Below are positions 35,330 through 48,900 of a stretch of 64,000 nt of DNA, in pieces. This DNA is from Holothuria scabra (lineage: Eukaryota > Echinodermata > Holothuroidea > Aspidochirotida > Holothuriidae). The translations under genes were made by a program, and so were the position numbers. The notes under the pieces are model-generated. The model was not told the DNA's origin and ran no database searches. It worked only from the letters and a program-made list of their open reading frames with translations. The stretch's first letter is position 1, and each line of letters begins with the position of its first letter. The stretch is from NCBI GenBank assembly GCA_037179385.1, contig CM074187.1, positions 11,595,450 to 11,659,449 of the forward strand. The letters run 5' to 3'.

Positions 35330-36310
35330 TTTATTGAAAAGATAACTGTGGATTCGTAAATATATACGTTCATATTTTTTTAAACAACAAAGAGTGAGTT
35401 TTTACCCCTTAAGAAACAGGAGTCATACATAAATGGGAAACAAAATTCAAACAAATAATAAGAAATATTCTCTGAAATGTAGTTCTCTTGCTTTTTTATT
35501 TTCTTTTTGCAAGATATAGTATTCTACTTCAAGTACGTAAGAAGCGAAATCTAAAATGAGAGCTTGCAATTGAATATGTGATACTTGGCATTCAAAATAA
35601 AGATATTTAGAGGATGGGTGTCTTCATGGACTTAACCAAAATTTACTTGATCTTGATTTAAGCTAAAATCCCTTTTTAAACAATTTGATAGAATGTCATT
35701 CCAAAAGCATGTTACAGGACCAGAACAAGTGGCTTAAAGTTTCAGGAGCGTCTTTACAAAAGGTACACAGGGGGAATTTTCCTTTATAATCTTGTATAAA
35801 AAGTTGTTACAACCTATAGTTCTGTGAATGTAACAGAACTGAAAATGTTGAATCTTGGGGTCTCTAACAGCTTTGAAGGGGATGATAAAAACATCTGACC
35901 AGGAACATGATAAATTGCTGTAGGATTTCCATTTTAAGATAGCAGTAGCTTTGGGTGTCTTTTTATTGATGAGGTACTGTAATTACCATTTTATTGCTAC
36001 GAGCATGAGATATAAACATTTTTAAATGCTTTGTGTTATCATTGGAATCATTAGTAGCATGTAGATTAAGTCTCCACTCCCTCGGGATGGCAGAAATAAT
36101 TCCATAGTACAATGTGAAAGGGAAAATTTCAGTAATGTTATATTTGTGGAAGAAATCATTGTAATTAAGCACTTCGCCTCTATCATTTAAAAAATCACTT
36201 ACTTTGTAAGCTTTGGAGATCATTAGAGCTCCAGCATAGATGAGTTTATTTTCAGTTTTAATATATGAATTATTTAAAATGTACTGATTAGCATACACAT
36301 CAGGAGAGGG
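35330..36310 (-). mobile_element. L1/Tx1-like LINE C-terminal fragment, antisense
   Basis: A minus-strand ORF (36298 to 35963) reads SKAYKVSDFLND, LNYNDFFHKYNI and IISAIPREWRLN, matching the FLSFEEF..KYNI...IP.EW region after the RT domain in L1/Tx1-like elements. About 200 bp further along, FPLCTFCKDAPETLSHLFWS is the terminal C..C...H zinc-knuckle. Stops occur in between; the 5' end is lost. Confidence 0.75.
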
Positions 36311-36866
36311 AAAATTCTTGCCAAAGTGTGAAATATTTGAGTAACTACAGTATCCAGTGCAGTCACAGATTATTTTGCTATCATGTCACCATTCTATACA
36401 ATATATTTTTAATGGAAACTGCATGACAACCCAAAACCTTAAAATTGCTATAATGGTTGATACCAGTGGCACCTTTGAAGGAATCATCGTTGGGCCATAT
36501 GGCTCCCTGGCTCACATCAGCCTGCCTAACCTTGGTATTAGCTACGAATCGATGAGATTTTCTTGAAATGTTTGTTTCCCCACAGGCTACATGAGTTTAG
36601 GGTTGACAAGAATGAGCAGTAAAGCAGTAAAGATGAATGTAGGAAATGGCCTGTTGTCCTTTGATATGCAAGGCTAATTACTTCATAATTTCAGCAGTAT
36701 GGACAATTGAAAAGATGGGTCATGATAGATTATGCCTCAATGTTCAATCTGCTCTAGGCAACTGTAAATTCTACACTTATTGTAAAATGTTTGTATCCAA
36801 ATTGCATCACCTACCTTTACAGTATAGCACTGTTCATCAGAGCTGTTTATCATTTTCTCTTTTCAG

Positions 36867-36949
36867 CAAAATCCATCATGGATCAAGTCAAATATGTATA
36901 TGAGAGAGTGTATCCGTTTCACAGAAAAACCTCCACCAAAAGGGGCTAC
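36867..36949 (+). CDS. TRPM exon 2 (first common exon)
   Basis: Acceptor ttttcag, donor gtaagt; enters in phase 0, leaves with 2 nt of the next codon. Encodes QNPSWIKSNMYMRECIRFTE and a proline/lysine stretch. The SWI..(K/R)EC motif is the conserved start of the TRPM homology region. It has no suitable upstream ATG of its own, so a 5' exon must supply the start. Confidence 0.9.
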
Positions 36950-39900
36950 GTAAGTGAAACATTCAGTTGTTATTATCCATTTTATGCTACATAGAACCTT
37001 AGAGAGCTTGTGAGGAGAAGTTTCAGGCTTACATTAGGTTTTGATCTGTTAAGAGTAAGACTAGTTTAAACTTCTATTATATTTTTATGATATGAGGCTA
37101 TTGGACCTTGTTCTTTTTTTTTTTTTAGGCTAGTTGTGAACGTGTCTTTTACCTACAGTATCATAGCTTCAGAGAATTGTAATGAGTTAGATGGATTGTT
37201 ACAGCTCATTTTCTAATCAATTTAGAATTGTGTGACGACTTGTTCTTTAAGAGTGTTGTTTACCCTGAGCATTATGGGGAAATTGAGATTTAAATTTGGT
37301 TTGTGGTTTTCACTGTATCCTCCTCAGCTCCATTATTTCACAAGTTCACAACCAGTCATTTCCTCCAAATTCCCACATTTTGGTGAAGTGAGTGAAGGTG
37401 GTGTGGGTATTTTTAAACATTCCGGTTTCAGTTTGAAAGGGAAACTTTCATTTCCTGCTGTATGTAATCTGTTACAAGGTTAAAACCATTGGGAGAGAAA
37501 AAAAAAAACAGCAAAAATTAAAAAAAAAAAAGAAAAAGAAACAGCAGTAGCTAGGTGATGACTTTTCTTTTGCTTGCTTTAGGTTGACTTCATGTTTCTG
37601 ATGTTATAAATTTTGATAAATGTTGGAAAAAATGCATGGAGATCAAATAAAATTATCATCAGAATGGATACTGACTCCCTAGAGATTTCGTGCCTACATC
37701 ACAAATTTAGCAATCTACCTCATCTCTCATGCTATTTACCTATGTAATTGTTAGACTGGCATGAGAAATATTTCTGTTATTTGTCTTGCCAATTTTCCTC
37801 TCACTGTACTGTATCATTTAAAAGCTCTACATGTACAGCCGAGTTCAAATCCCTGAAAATTTGGTGATTTACCAGTAACCCATGCTTCAGGATTTTAGTC
37901 TGTTTTTCATTTCTCATCTGTCAGTGTTCCAAAACATGCAGTCTTCATTTTGTAATGAAATATATTGTAAGTTAAGCAACTGCACAAAGGTTGTAAAATT
38001 TGTTTCAATTGCCAGTAAAGTATTTGGAAGAGAAAAACAAAAAGAGGAAGACTCACAGTTAATGTCAAGCCATTATTTATTTTATAGTTCCACGATATAT
38101 ATCCATGTAATGTTATAATCCGTGCCGAAGCAAACTTATAACTGAAAATAGAGAGGAAAAGGAATTAAGGTTTGGTTGTAATTGTCTGTATTTTCTGTTT
38201 TATGCTTTATCATGTTTGATGGTACTAAACAGTAATTTCCTTAAGCTGTCAGTCCCTCTGTTACAAATCTACGTTGTATTGTAAGAACTTGGTAGGTCTC
38301 CAATCTTGAGAATTTGATGTTTTTGATAGTTTGTGAAAGTAAATGAGGAAATTTTCCTCCTGATATTTTCTGGGGGAAAGTACTGTGGTCATTTTAATTT
38401 TTTTAAAACAGTTTTAGGGCAATCCTCTCACTTCATACTACAGTTTGTGTAGGAGTTAAAAGAAATTCTCAATTGGCTCAGTTTTCAATTGACAGCTCTG
38501 ATTCAAACAATGCAGAGTACCAAATCTTATATTATACAACATGAACTGTGCTGAGAGTGTTATGATTATACCCATTGACCTATTCTCACTCTGAACATAG
38601 CAATGAATTGAGGTTGTGTATGGATGAGGATGAATTCAGAAAATTGTGGGAGGGGCTTAAGAAAGAAGATTAGGAGAACTGGTACTGTTTGGAGTGAGAA
38701 AATTGGGCATTTAAGTGGCTGCTGGCCTTCTTAGAGGCACTGTAATTACCTGCAAATAACTGTAGCAGATGAAAATCAAATAAAGAGCTCCTGATATCTA
38801 TAGAGTACTGAAATCTATAATCTTGCTTATTGTGGATGTGCAGGCCTATGTACATGCTAATTAATGCAATTAATATCAGGGATCCTGTCAAATCCAAATT
38901 AATGCTATCCTAGGAATTACAAGTTGGTTCAGGAGGGCAAAAGTTTGCTGTAAGGCCCCAGTAAGTTAAAATTTGAATGGTTTCAAAGTCCATTTATTTG
39001 TGTTGGGTTAAACATTGCAGAAAAAGTGTATGCTTTTTAAGAAACAAAGAAATATATTGAAAATATTTTACTTTTTATGAAATGAAAAAGGGCAGAGGGA
39101 TTTTGCCCACCTTCTTTTGGAAAGTGGGGACAATTTCCCCACCCTTTCCCAACCCCCTTTCCTGGAAAGACTGAATATATGTTCTTTTACATTATTGTTA
39201 GGACCTACATTGAGTATACAGTATTGTAGTTGCTGACCAAAATTGTTTCATCTCAGTGCATACAATACAGTAGCCATACATTTTCACTATTCCTTACCTG
39301 TGGTACAGAATTTTTAGTTGACATTGCTGTGTACAGAGACAGAGGGAGAGAGAACTAAACTAGAAGTTCACCAGTTAATATCACACTATGCTGCAGTAGT
39401 ACAGCATCAAGCTGCTTTGTTACCTGCCATGTACTGTAGGCACTCTAGCCATGAGTAAAGTAGCCCAAGGGCCGACAAATTTTTCCGTCCAGCTCATCAC
39501 TACAAAAAAAATCAACGTCCGCCGGCGTTGGACACAAAATCTGTTCAACTGCGTAGAAAACTTACAGAAACTTCATTTACATAACTATGTGGATTGGTTG
39601 AAGCAAGGCTCTTAATTTTTATTGGTTTCGATGATAAAAGAAACCAATGCAATCATGATGGCGTGCGTGTGTATGTATGTATGTGTGTGTGTGTGCATGC
39701 ATGTGTGTGTATGTGTGTGTGTTTGTGACACTTTGCTTGTTAACACGATATCTCAAGATAGGAATGTCTGACAGTTTTCAAACTTGGTACATAGATGCGC
39801 CATATTGAGAGGAAGAACCCTATCGTTTTTGGTGGAGGTCAAAGGTCATCTGGGGTCACCAGGGGTCAAAGTCTGAAAACCTTGTTAACACAATATCTGA

Positions 39901-42900
39901 AGGTAGAAAGCTTGGATAGATTTCATATTTGGTATGTGAATGCGTTATAGTCAGCAGATGGTCCCTATTGTTTTTGGGGTAGGTCAAAGGTCATCTGCGG
40001 TCACCAGGGGTCAACGTCTGAAAATCTCGTTAACACGATATCTTGAGGTAGAAATCTTGATTAGATTTCATATTTAGTATGTGAATGTGTTATGGTCAGG
40101 AGATGGTCCCTATTGTTTTTGGTGGAGGTGAAAGGTCATCTGGGGTCACCAGGGGTCAAAGTATGGAAACCTCGTTAGCACGATATCTCAAGGTAGGAAA
40201 CTTGGATAGATTTCATATTTGGTATGTGGATGCGTTATAGTTAGTAAATGTTTCCTATTGTTTTTGGTGGAGGTCAAAGGTCATCTGGGGTCACCAGTGG
40301 TCAAAGTCTGAAAATCTTGTTAACAGAATATCTCAAGGTAGGAAACTTGGATAGATTTCATATTTGGTATGTTGATGCGTTATAGTCAGTTGATGGTCCC
40401 TATTGTTTTTGGCATAGGTCAAAGGTCAGCTGGGGTCACTGGGAGTCAAAGTCTGAAAACTTTGTTAACACGATATCTCAAGGAAGGAAGCTGGGATAGA
40501 TTTCATATTTGGGTTTATGGATGCATTATGGTCAGAGGATGGTCCCCATTTTTTTTTTGGCAGATATGAAAGATCATCTGGGGTCTCCAGGGGTCAAAGC
40601 CCGGGAACCTTCTTAAATATGATCTTTCAAGATAGCTGTTTGTCCATTTGTCTGTGTGTTGTTTGTATGTCTAGCTATGTATGGCTTTTATGAAGGTCAA
40701 AGGGTCATCTGGAATGACAAAATTATATTTTGAACATGCTAATATAACATTTGAATGAGAAGATAATGGTGCATGATGGCACTCTTTGAAATGGAACATT
40801 TATGTATCATCGAAACCTCAATGCATTTTTGCATTCTGGTTTAACAGGCAAACACTTGCACCATTATACAACAGTACACGGAGTCACTGTGGTCAATATT
40901 ATTCGACACTGGTATTGTGTGGTACCGTGCAAGCATACACACATAGTACAGCGGTTAATTAAGAACAACCAATCCCACAGCCACGGAAAAAGATAGTTCG
41001 ATACTTTTTAACAAAAGATTACTGTTTTTAAATCCACTCTTTGATGAAAGTTATTATTGTTTGAAAGAGGTTGTCCATGATCAAGACTTCCATCCAAATT
41101 AAAAGCTTTTAAGGGACGTAATAAGCCTACAGTATGTTTTTGATCAACTTTTGGGCTCATTGAATGGAATTTCTGACCATCGCCGTCAGGCTCTGAGGGG
41201 AGGCAGCCTAAAAGGGGCTGCAACCACAGAGGCGCTACGCAGGCTATTACTGAATAGGTGTAATAGCTCGATAGGGTTGGACCCTTTTTCACACATACAT
41301 GGTGGCTAACACATTTACACCATAAAGGCCTACTGTACTGCACTTGCAGCTGTAAAACAGGTTCAGGATGACAAATCTTCCCATAGGCCTTTATGTCATA
41401 TAGTACTCTATACTGTAGGTTAGTTGTTATTGAAAACATCAAAAATATGTTTATTTGTGACCAATTGCTCAAAAGCCTAAGCCTGGGCTAGTACTTACCA
41501 TATAATTTGCTAAACTAAGTCATGTAAAAAATGGAACATTAAAAATGGGGTCCTGCAGTACATAAAAGGGGGAGGCTTGAAAATACTGACAAATCTGCGA
41601 GTCTCCTGGCAATACAGGGGGAGTTGACAGGTCTCCTACCATCTGGAAAGTGATAAGAGTCTTAAAATAATGAGTTGCAGTACAAGATTATTAATAAAAT
41701 GGTACACATATTTAATAGATATGCATAAATTGTATATTTGTATTTTTATTTTTAGGCCAGATGATCCCAAATGTCAGTGCGGAAAAAAGAAATCGTATCA
41801 TGATGTGAAATACCACACCAACCTTCAACCAAAGGCAAAGTGGAAAGTAGAAACTCACACTCAGGTCAGCTCAACCAATGCATATGGGGAGATTGAGTTT
41901 GTGGGGTCTGCTGGGTCTGGTCAGGGACAACAAAAGTTGAGGAAGGTGAGTGAACTTTTAAGGGCTAATCCTTTCACCCCAAACTGCAATCATTGTAGTA
42001 GTCTACAGAAATTCTCGATTGGCACAGCTCTTTGAATAACTGCTAGTTTCAAAAATGCACACCGAAGCTCATATTACAAACTGTGTCCTGTACTGGCAGT
42101 ATTTTGATCATACGGACATCGGCTCTTGCACACACATCCTAAAGCTATAAACTGAGATTGTGTCTGGATGCGGATAACTTTTTGACAGTTGTGGAAGGGG
42201 CTTAAGTAAGAAGGGTAGGAGAATTGCTACTGTTTGGGTATTATAGAGGATCAGGTCTTTATAAATGAAGTGCATGCAAGTAGCAGTAATGTGACTGCTT
42301 CCCTTCATGCAATACATTACTGTATGGTGTTTGAGGATAGTTTTATCAACACGAATACTTGATGATAAGTGACAAGTGCCATATCTTTCAACATAATGGT
42401 TTTGTTATATTCACGACAATGGCACCAAGTAAAGTGGCAATGAAGTCTTGATTATATTTGACTGTCAATAGTAAAATGTTCTTCAGAATTCATTTTGTTT
42501 GACTAGCTTTTCAACAATGCTTTGGATAACACAACTTCCTTTTTGTAAGAGAGACATTAGTTCATATAAAATTTTACATGGTTTACTTTTCCCCTCCTAC
42601 TGTACATCCTATAAATTTTACATTGTGTATAAAACCGCATATATACCAACAACAAGTACAGTGCTTGGCAAAGTAAATAGCACCATTAAGAGAATTCTTA
42701 CCAAGACCAGCCGTATCCATCCTTTTGCCCCATCCTTAAGGCTTCAAATAACTTGTGTTGTTCTTTTTTTCACTTGTGGGTTGAAAATTTGGCCACAATT
42801 TGGGTTTCTCTTAATGGCCATGTAACAAGATTTATAGTATTTATCTCTAATGATGTAAAAATAAAAAGGGAAGGGGGGGGGGGGGATTTATAACTGCTGA

Positions 42901-45900
42901 ATCCCAAGTCCAAATTAATGATGCGCAAGGCTAAAGTTTTGAGTTTTTTCAGGGGACAAAAGCTTGCTTCAATTAGGCCCCAGTAAAGTGCAATCTGATG
43001 GGCAAACACTGCGGCAGAAGTGTCCTCTTTTTAAGTAAGAAACCAAGGTATTCTAAATTATGTATGGATATAGAAGGGAGGGGGGACATTTTACCCAAGT
43101 TATTCTGTGAAGGGGGGATAAATCCCCTTCTTTTCCCTCTTTGATAGAAACACTGCCCATTAACATATTTGTTTCTCTGATTTGTTCTTCAGTTTGTACG
43201 TGTGGAACATAAAACTCCTCCAAAGAAACTCCTTCATCTGATTCAAAGACAGTGGAACCTTGGTCAACCAAAACTTCTCATTTCAGTGACTGGAGGTGCC
43301 CTAGATTTTCCTCTCAATAGCCGTCTCAAAGATGTATTCAGGAAAGGTCTGATTAAGGCTGCATTAAGTACAGGTAATGACAATCAAAAGAATAAAACAT
43401 GTATTGAAAGTAGGTAAAACAAAAGAAAAAATCCAAAAGGAGGAAGGTAAATATTATGACAACATTTCTGTAGACAATCTGTGCTGTCAAAATAAACTAG
43501 CTTTATGTTAATAATGCTGTTTAGTTTTAGTAAAAACTTATCCATTCCTAGTGGGTAGAACACAAAATTTGTAAAGCTGTGTAAATATATGATTTGTATC
43601 ACATTTGGGGATGAAAATACATGTTGTGATTGGCAACATGTTTGGACAAACTACAGGCTTGTTGTCACATTTGTAACCCCGCGATGGTTGGTGATACCCT
43701 GTGTCTACAAAAAGACAAAACCACCGGTTAACACCGTGTTTTGCAGCGTGTATTCTCTCGTACCCCAAGTTTGGCTCATTGGGTAGTGCTACCATAGAAA
43801 CAAGGTAAAATATTACACACACCATTTACTATGAAATGTTAGAAAAAATGGGTCATTAGCTCCAATTGACATCTGTGACCTTCCATGATTAAAACAAACA
43901 TGGTGTTTTAGACTGCTGAACACTGGGTTTTGGGGTGGGTTGAAATTTAAACACTGACCCCATATTAACCCATGTTCTCATGTTACTGGTGTGTGAGGTA
44001 ACATGGTGTTACCTTGAGCGAGGGGTATGTGAGATCACCCTATACGGTCACGGTTGGCCATGTATGGTGTCTCTAATTCCATGTACTGTAATGACAGAGT
44101 TTCCTAAAAGCATGGAAGTACTGTATCTCTAATTCCCAGCTGCAAGCAAACCAATTGTACAGCAATGCTAGTATCTCTAACACAGTTTTTTTAGCTGTGT
44201 AAGGACATTGCATACAGATGGATCATTGTTTGTCCAGGAAGTCCCTATACTTGGCTTATCATCTATTGTTTTCATGATGTTATTTAAGCTGAAACCTGGA
44301 AGAATGCTGAAGAGGTTTACTTTGCTCAATATTGTAAACTGAGGGATTAATTGCTCAGAATAATTTCTGTTGAAAGTACCAATCCTTTCACCACAAAGTA
44401 CAATTCTTATACTATGCAGGGATAAAATTTTCAATTGGCTCAGCCTTTTGATTGACATGGCTAGTTCAAACAATGCAGAGTACCAAAGCCTACATTTCAC
44501 AGCATGAACTGTACTGAGAGTTTTTTGATTATACACGATGAGTTTCTTTATACTCACTATGAAGCAATGAACTGAGATTGTGTCTGGGTGAGGATGAATT
44601 TTAGACAGTTGTGGGAGGGGCTTAGTATGAAGGTCAGGAGAACTGGTACTGTTTGGGGTGAAAGAATTGGTCCTTTAAAGAGGAAGTGTACCCTATTCAA
44701 CTTGAATTCAAGTATGGTGGACTGCCCCATTTCATGATTGTCTCTGAGATGATGTGACAATATTTCACTCCACAATTGTGAAATCAAATCTTCATCACCC
44801 CTCCTTACATCCTATTTACATTATGGAGTAACTGCTTGCTTATATGTCAGTCTCAAAATATTTTGACTGATACTTTGAAGAGAAATAAAAAGAAAATTGC
44901 AATATTTAGCTGTTACTTCAAAATAAGTTTGGGGTGACTGCTCTTGTCCTATACAAAGCAACACCACCTACATCTGAAGTGCATCATTGTGTAACTGTTA
45001 GGTGCAAAGTGTGGTAAGGTGCAAAGTGTGGCATCATGGTTAGCTAGTTATGAATTAGAGGTATACAATGTGGACCATAATTGTGTTCAAAACAAAAACT
45101 GAAGACTGAGGTCATTACATCAGAAGGGGTTGAGCAACTGCAGCAATGCTGCTCTAGTTTCGTGATGTCACACCAAAAGACAACTATAACTGACATGTAT
45201 AGTCAGACAAAAGCTATCTGTCTCTGTGATGTAACAAATTAATTAGATTACTTTTAATTTTTGTAGTGCTCTGATTACAAATCCTATATTTACTTTATTT
45301 ATTTTAACTAAAATTCACAGAACCGCATATGGCTGTTACTGAGGTTGTAGTGTGACCCCTGCTTAGCAGCAGTAGAAATTGATGTGAATTCGATGCAGAC
45401 TTATTGGTTTATTGATAGCATCTGATTGGCTAGAACATAGTTCACACTCAAGTGTTGTGTCTGTTTCACTCCTCACCTACCTCCTATGAGGTAGGAAGAT
45501 AGAGGGCGTGCAGCGCCCTCAGCTGGTAGGGTTGGTACGGTGTTATTAGTTTGCCAGACGGTAAGTATGGGTATAAATGGTATACAATAGGTGATAGGAG
45601 GTAGGTATCTTCCCTCATAGATTCCCTAACCAGGGAGTTTTGAGGAATTTCAGTTATTGGTACATATGCCTGCAGCAGTTATGAAATCATTTTAGAGAAT
45701 GTTAGTTGAAACTGTAATCCCATTTAGATTTATTACTCCCAGGTTTGTAGTTACCCAATTTTGAAGTTTTGTATTAATCCAAGCAAATTGTTGAGCATAT
45801 CTGAAGTCTTTTCTGTGGTTATCATTGGTGAAAAATGATAATTTAAGTCATTCCTGATGAACTTGACAGGTTATATTTATCAAAGTTTGTGAAAATCCTT

Positions 45901-48900
45901 TGTATATAATTACAGAATATTTTAAACTCACCACATTGTGTTTTATTACTGTTCTTCAGGTGCTTGGATCATTACTGGAGGTTCCAATAGCGGTGTCATG
46001 AGGTATGTTGGTGAAGCTGTCAGGGACTATGCCATTGCCGCAGGAGGCAGTGCAGCTACTAATGTCATCGCCATTGGCATTGCTACATGGGGTGTGTTGG
46101 ACCAGCAGGAAGCACTCATTCACCCAGAGGTATAGCTTTAATAAAATACACACCAGCGTACGTAATGAGTAAAATGATGTTGTTTCATCTGTACATGGTT
46201 ACCTCGTTTGTGGTGAAATTATTGGCTCTGTGGTTGGGACTTGTATGACCTGTCATTTTTTTAACATAGCTCATTGTCAGAACAGGATCACTTTCAGGAT
46301 TTCCATAAACAAGGTCTCTGCTGAGCAATTGACAGTTTCAAAATATACGGCAATCCATAAAATTAAATGTTGATAAAGACCAAGTTTGAAAGCTTTTTAC
46401 ATCTGATATGCTGTCATATATAGATAAGCATGTCTGGTAATTCATTGCCTCATGGAATCAAATGAACTGTACTCCTTCATTTTTGTACATTACATGCATA
46501 AAGCACTAACCCTCATTCTAAGTGCGCCCAATCCAACCAAATGAGAAAGATCTCAAGCCTACTTTATGGGCAGATGGAATTGCAGTATTTTTCACCATCA
46601 AGGCAATCTGCATACAGTTCACAGAGGATGTGTGTATGTGCAAATGAATTTTCAAATTTGCTCATTGTCACACATTTTCTGAGTGTCTTTCCCTAATGCC
46701 AATTCTTCAAAACTATTTTAATACCTCAAAATTATATACCAGTTTTATCTGTTGTGGTATTTGATAATTACCAAATTTTTTTAGCTTGACCCAAGAAGTG
46801 TGGGTAGTGCTTATGTGGTACTGTGGTGTAAACTGTTTGTGTCTCTCTTCAAAAGGTTTCAGCATTTTCAAATGCTTCCAGTGTGGATGTAATTTGTACA
46901 AGATGATAATTATATCTATGGCAAAAGATGTTATGATTTTGGAGAAGATTGGTCGAGGGATTAGTTCAGTATCAATTTTTTAAAAAGGTTTTTCAGCTGG
47001 TGTTTCCTTTACATTCAGTTACCCTCCATTTTATTTTTTCCAGTGTACTGCTGTTATGATGGATTAGTTAGTTAGTTAGATGGAGTTTTCCGGCCCAGTT
47101 TCCAACCTATTGGTTCAAGTCGAGCAGGCCACAGCTTTTTTTCCAGTTGTGGCTCACTGGGTTGTTTTCAGTACTCCATTGCTAATGCGGAGCATCATGC
47201 ACAACGGCAGTAGGTTGTGAATTTCTTTGCTGAAGTGGACGTGTCCATTTGTGCAGAAATCTTGAAGTGTGCTGAGGCAGAGTTTCCAAAGCATGGAAGA
47301 AAATACTGTATCTGGGACTTACATGCTGAAAGCAAACTTACCCTACAGCAATGCAGTATCTGTTACGCGCTCTCTTTGCTGTGTGAGGACATTGCACACA
47401 GATGTGTCATTGTTTATCGAGGAATTGAAACTGAAATCTTGAAAAATGTTACTTTTGCCCCTCAATGCCAAGTGTCATTTCAGGAATTAATTGCTTGGAA
47501 TAATTTGTGTTTAAAGAGGAAGTACAGTCACTCCTACTTGAATTAGTATGTAGGCTGTCCTGATTGTTTTTTCTCCATTGTGAAATCAAATTTACTAGGA
47601 GTAACTGCTTGGTTTACATTAAGTGCCAAAATATTATGTGAGATACTTTGGTAAGATGTAAGAAGAATATTGTGGGATTTAGCCATTTCTTCAAAATGAC
47701 TTTGGGGTGGCTGTTCTTGTACTATACCAAGCAACACTACCTACATCTTAAGTGCAACACTGTTCAATTGCTAGGTGCAAAGTGGTACATTAGGGTTAGC
47801 TAAAGGCACAGTTTGTATAAGGTGACCATGATTGTGTTCAAAATAAATCAATAACTGAACAGAACATTTCATTTAGAAGGGCTGAGCAACTGCAGCAATT
47901 GCTATTCTAGTTAAAGGTGTTATTTTAGAGGTGTTTCCATACTGACTCTGCAGAAGAGACATCTGGACCCACTGAATATATTTTCTTCTTTTTATGAGTT
48001 ATACCACAAGGAGGTAAAGTATAGATTTCTCTAAGTTTAGTAAGACGGAAGCAGTGTGTTTTATTTGCAAATTTACTTGTTTTTAATACATTTTGCAACT
48101 GTAATCTTAATTTTGATCAGCATGACACCAACATATTTACACCCTTTCAATATCCTACACGACCATGTTGAATTCAGTTACAAAATTGCTTCAATTTCTG
48201 TTTCATATCATTGCAGGGAAGATGGCCAGCAATTTACCGTATGGATAATCCAAAGCCCAAGGGTCCTCGTTTAGATCCCAACCACACCCACTTTATTTTG
48301 GTGGATGATGGCACAACTGGTAGTTTTGGAGTTGAAATCAAATTGAGAAGCAAGCTGGAGAAGGAAATATCTGAACAGAAAGTTACAAAAGACAGTGGTA
48401 AGATGATAATGACTCATCTATTGAAAGTGTCTCATTCGATTGTTTCTTGATGAAGGAAACTAGGCTGGGATTCATTAGGGAGAGGGAGGATGGTGATGAA
48501 TAAGAAAACTGCCAGGCAAGGTCTGTATATACAGAAATAACGGGAGTGGAAAAATGGTGTTACACTAAGGCATTCTTAGAGATCTGTGGCTTAAGTGGGG
48601 TAAGGTTGAAGTGAGTGCAGGGTTTTTTTGGGGGAGGGGGAGTAGTTGTTGGTGAAAAGAAATGGTGAGACTAAGATACAGTAACAGAAATGGCAGTCCA
48701 TTTTGCTGTTGCTTGTGTCATATATTCCCAATCAAAACAGTGTTTATCACCTTCTTTTTCTGTTTCAGATGAAAGGTTGAATGTTCCTTCTGTTTGTGTG
48801 GTAGTTGAAGGTGGGCCTAACACTGTCCAAACAGTCTATGAAGCTATCAAAAATGGCACCCCTTCTTTGATCATAGCAGGATCTGGAAGGGCAGCAGATA

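Noticed and set aside
39836..40700. Regular repeats that could suggest a CRISPR array
   Set aside because: Units of 145 bp are contiguous tandem copies without unique spacers, in eukaryotic DNA with introns.
41008..41472. 154-codon minus-strand ORF in TRPM intron 2
   Set aside because: No recognisable motifs, no splice context, and an ORF this long is expected by chance in a window of this size.
43538..43825. 95-codon minus-strand ORF near exon 4
   Set aside because: No recognisable domain; it lies in an intron opposite the coding strand without splice support.
44557..44787. 76-codon minus-strand ORF
   Set aside because: Falls across a MITE family 2 copy and its flanking repeat; the frame is accidental.
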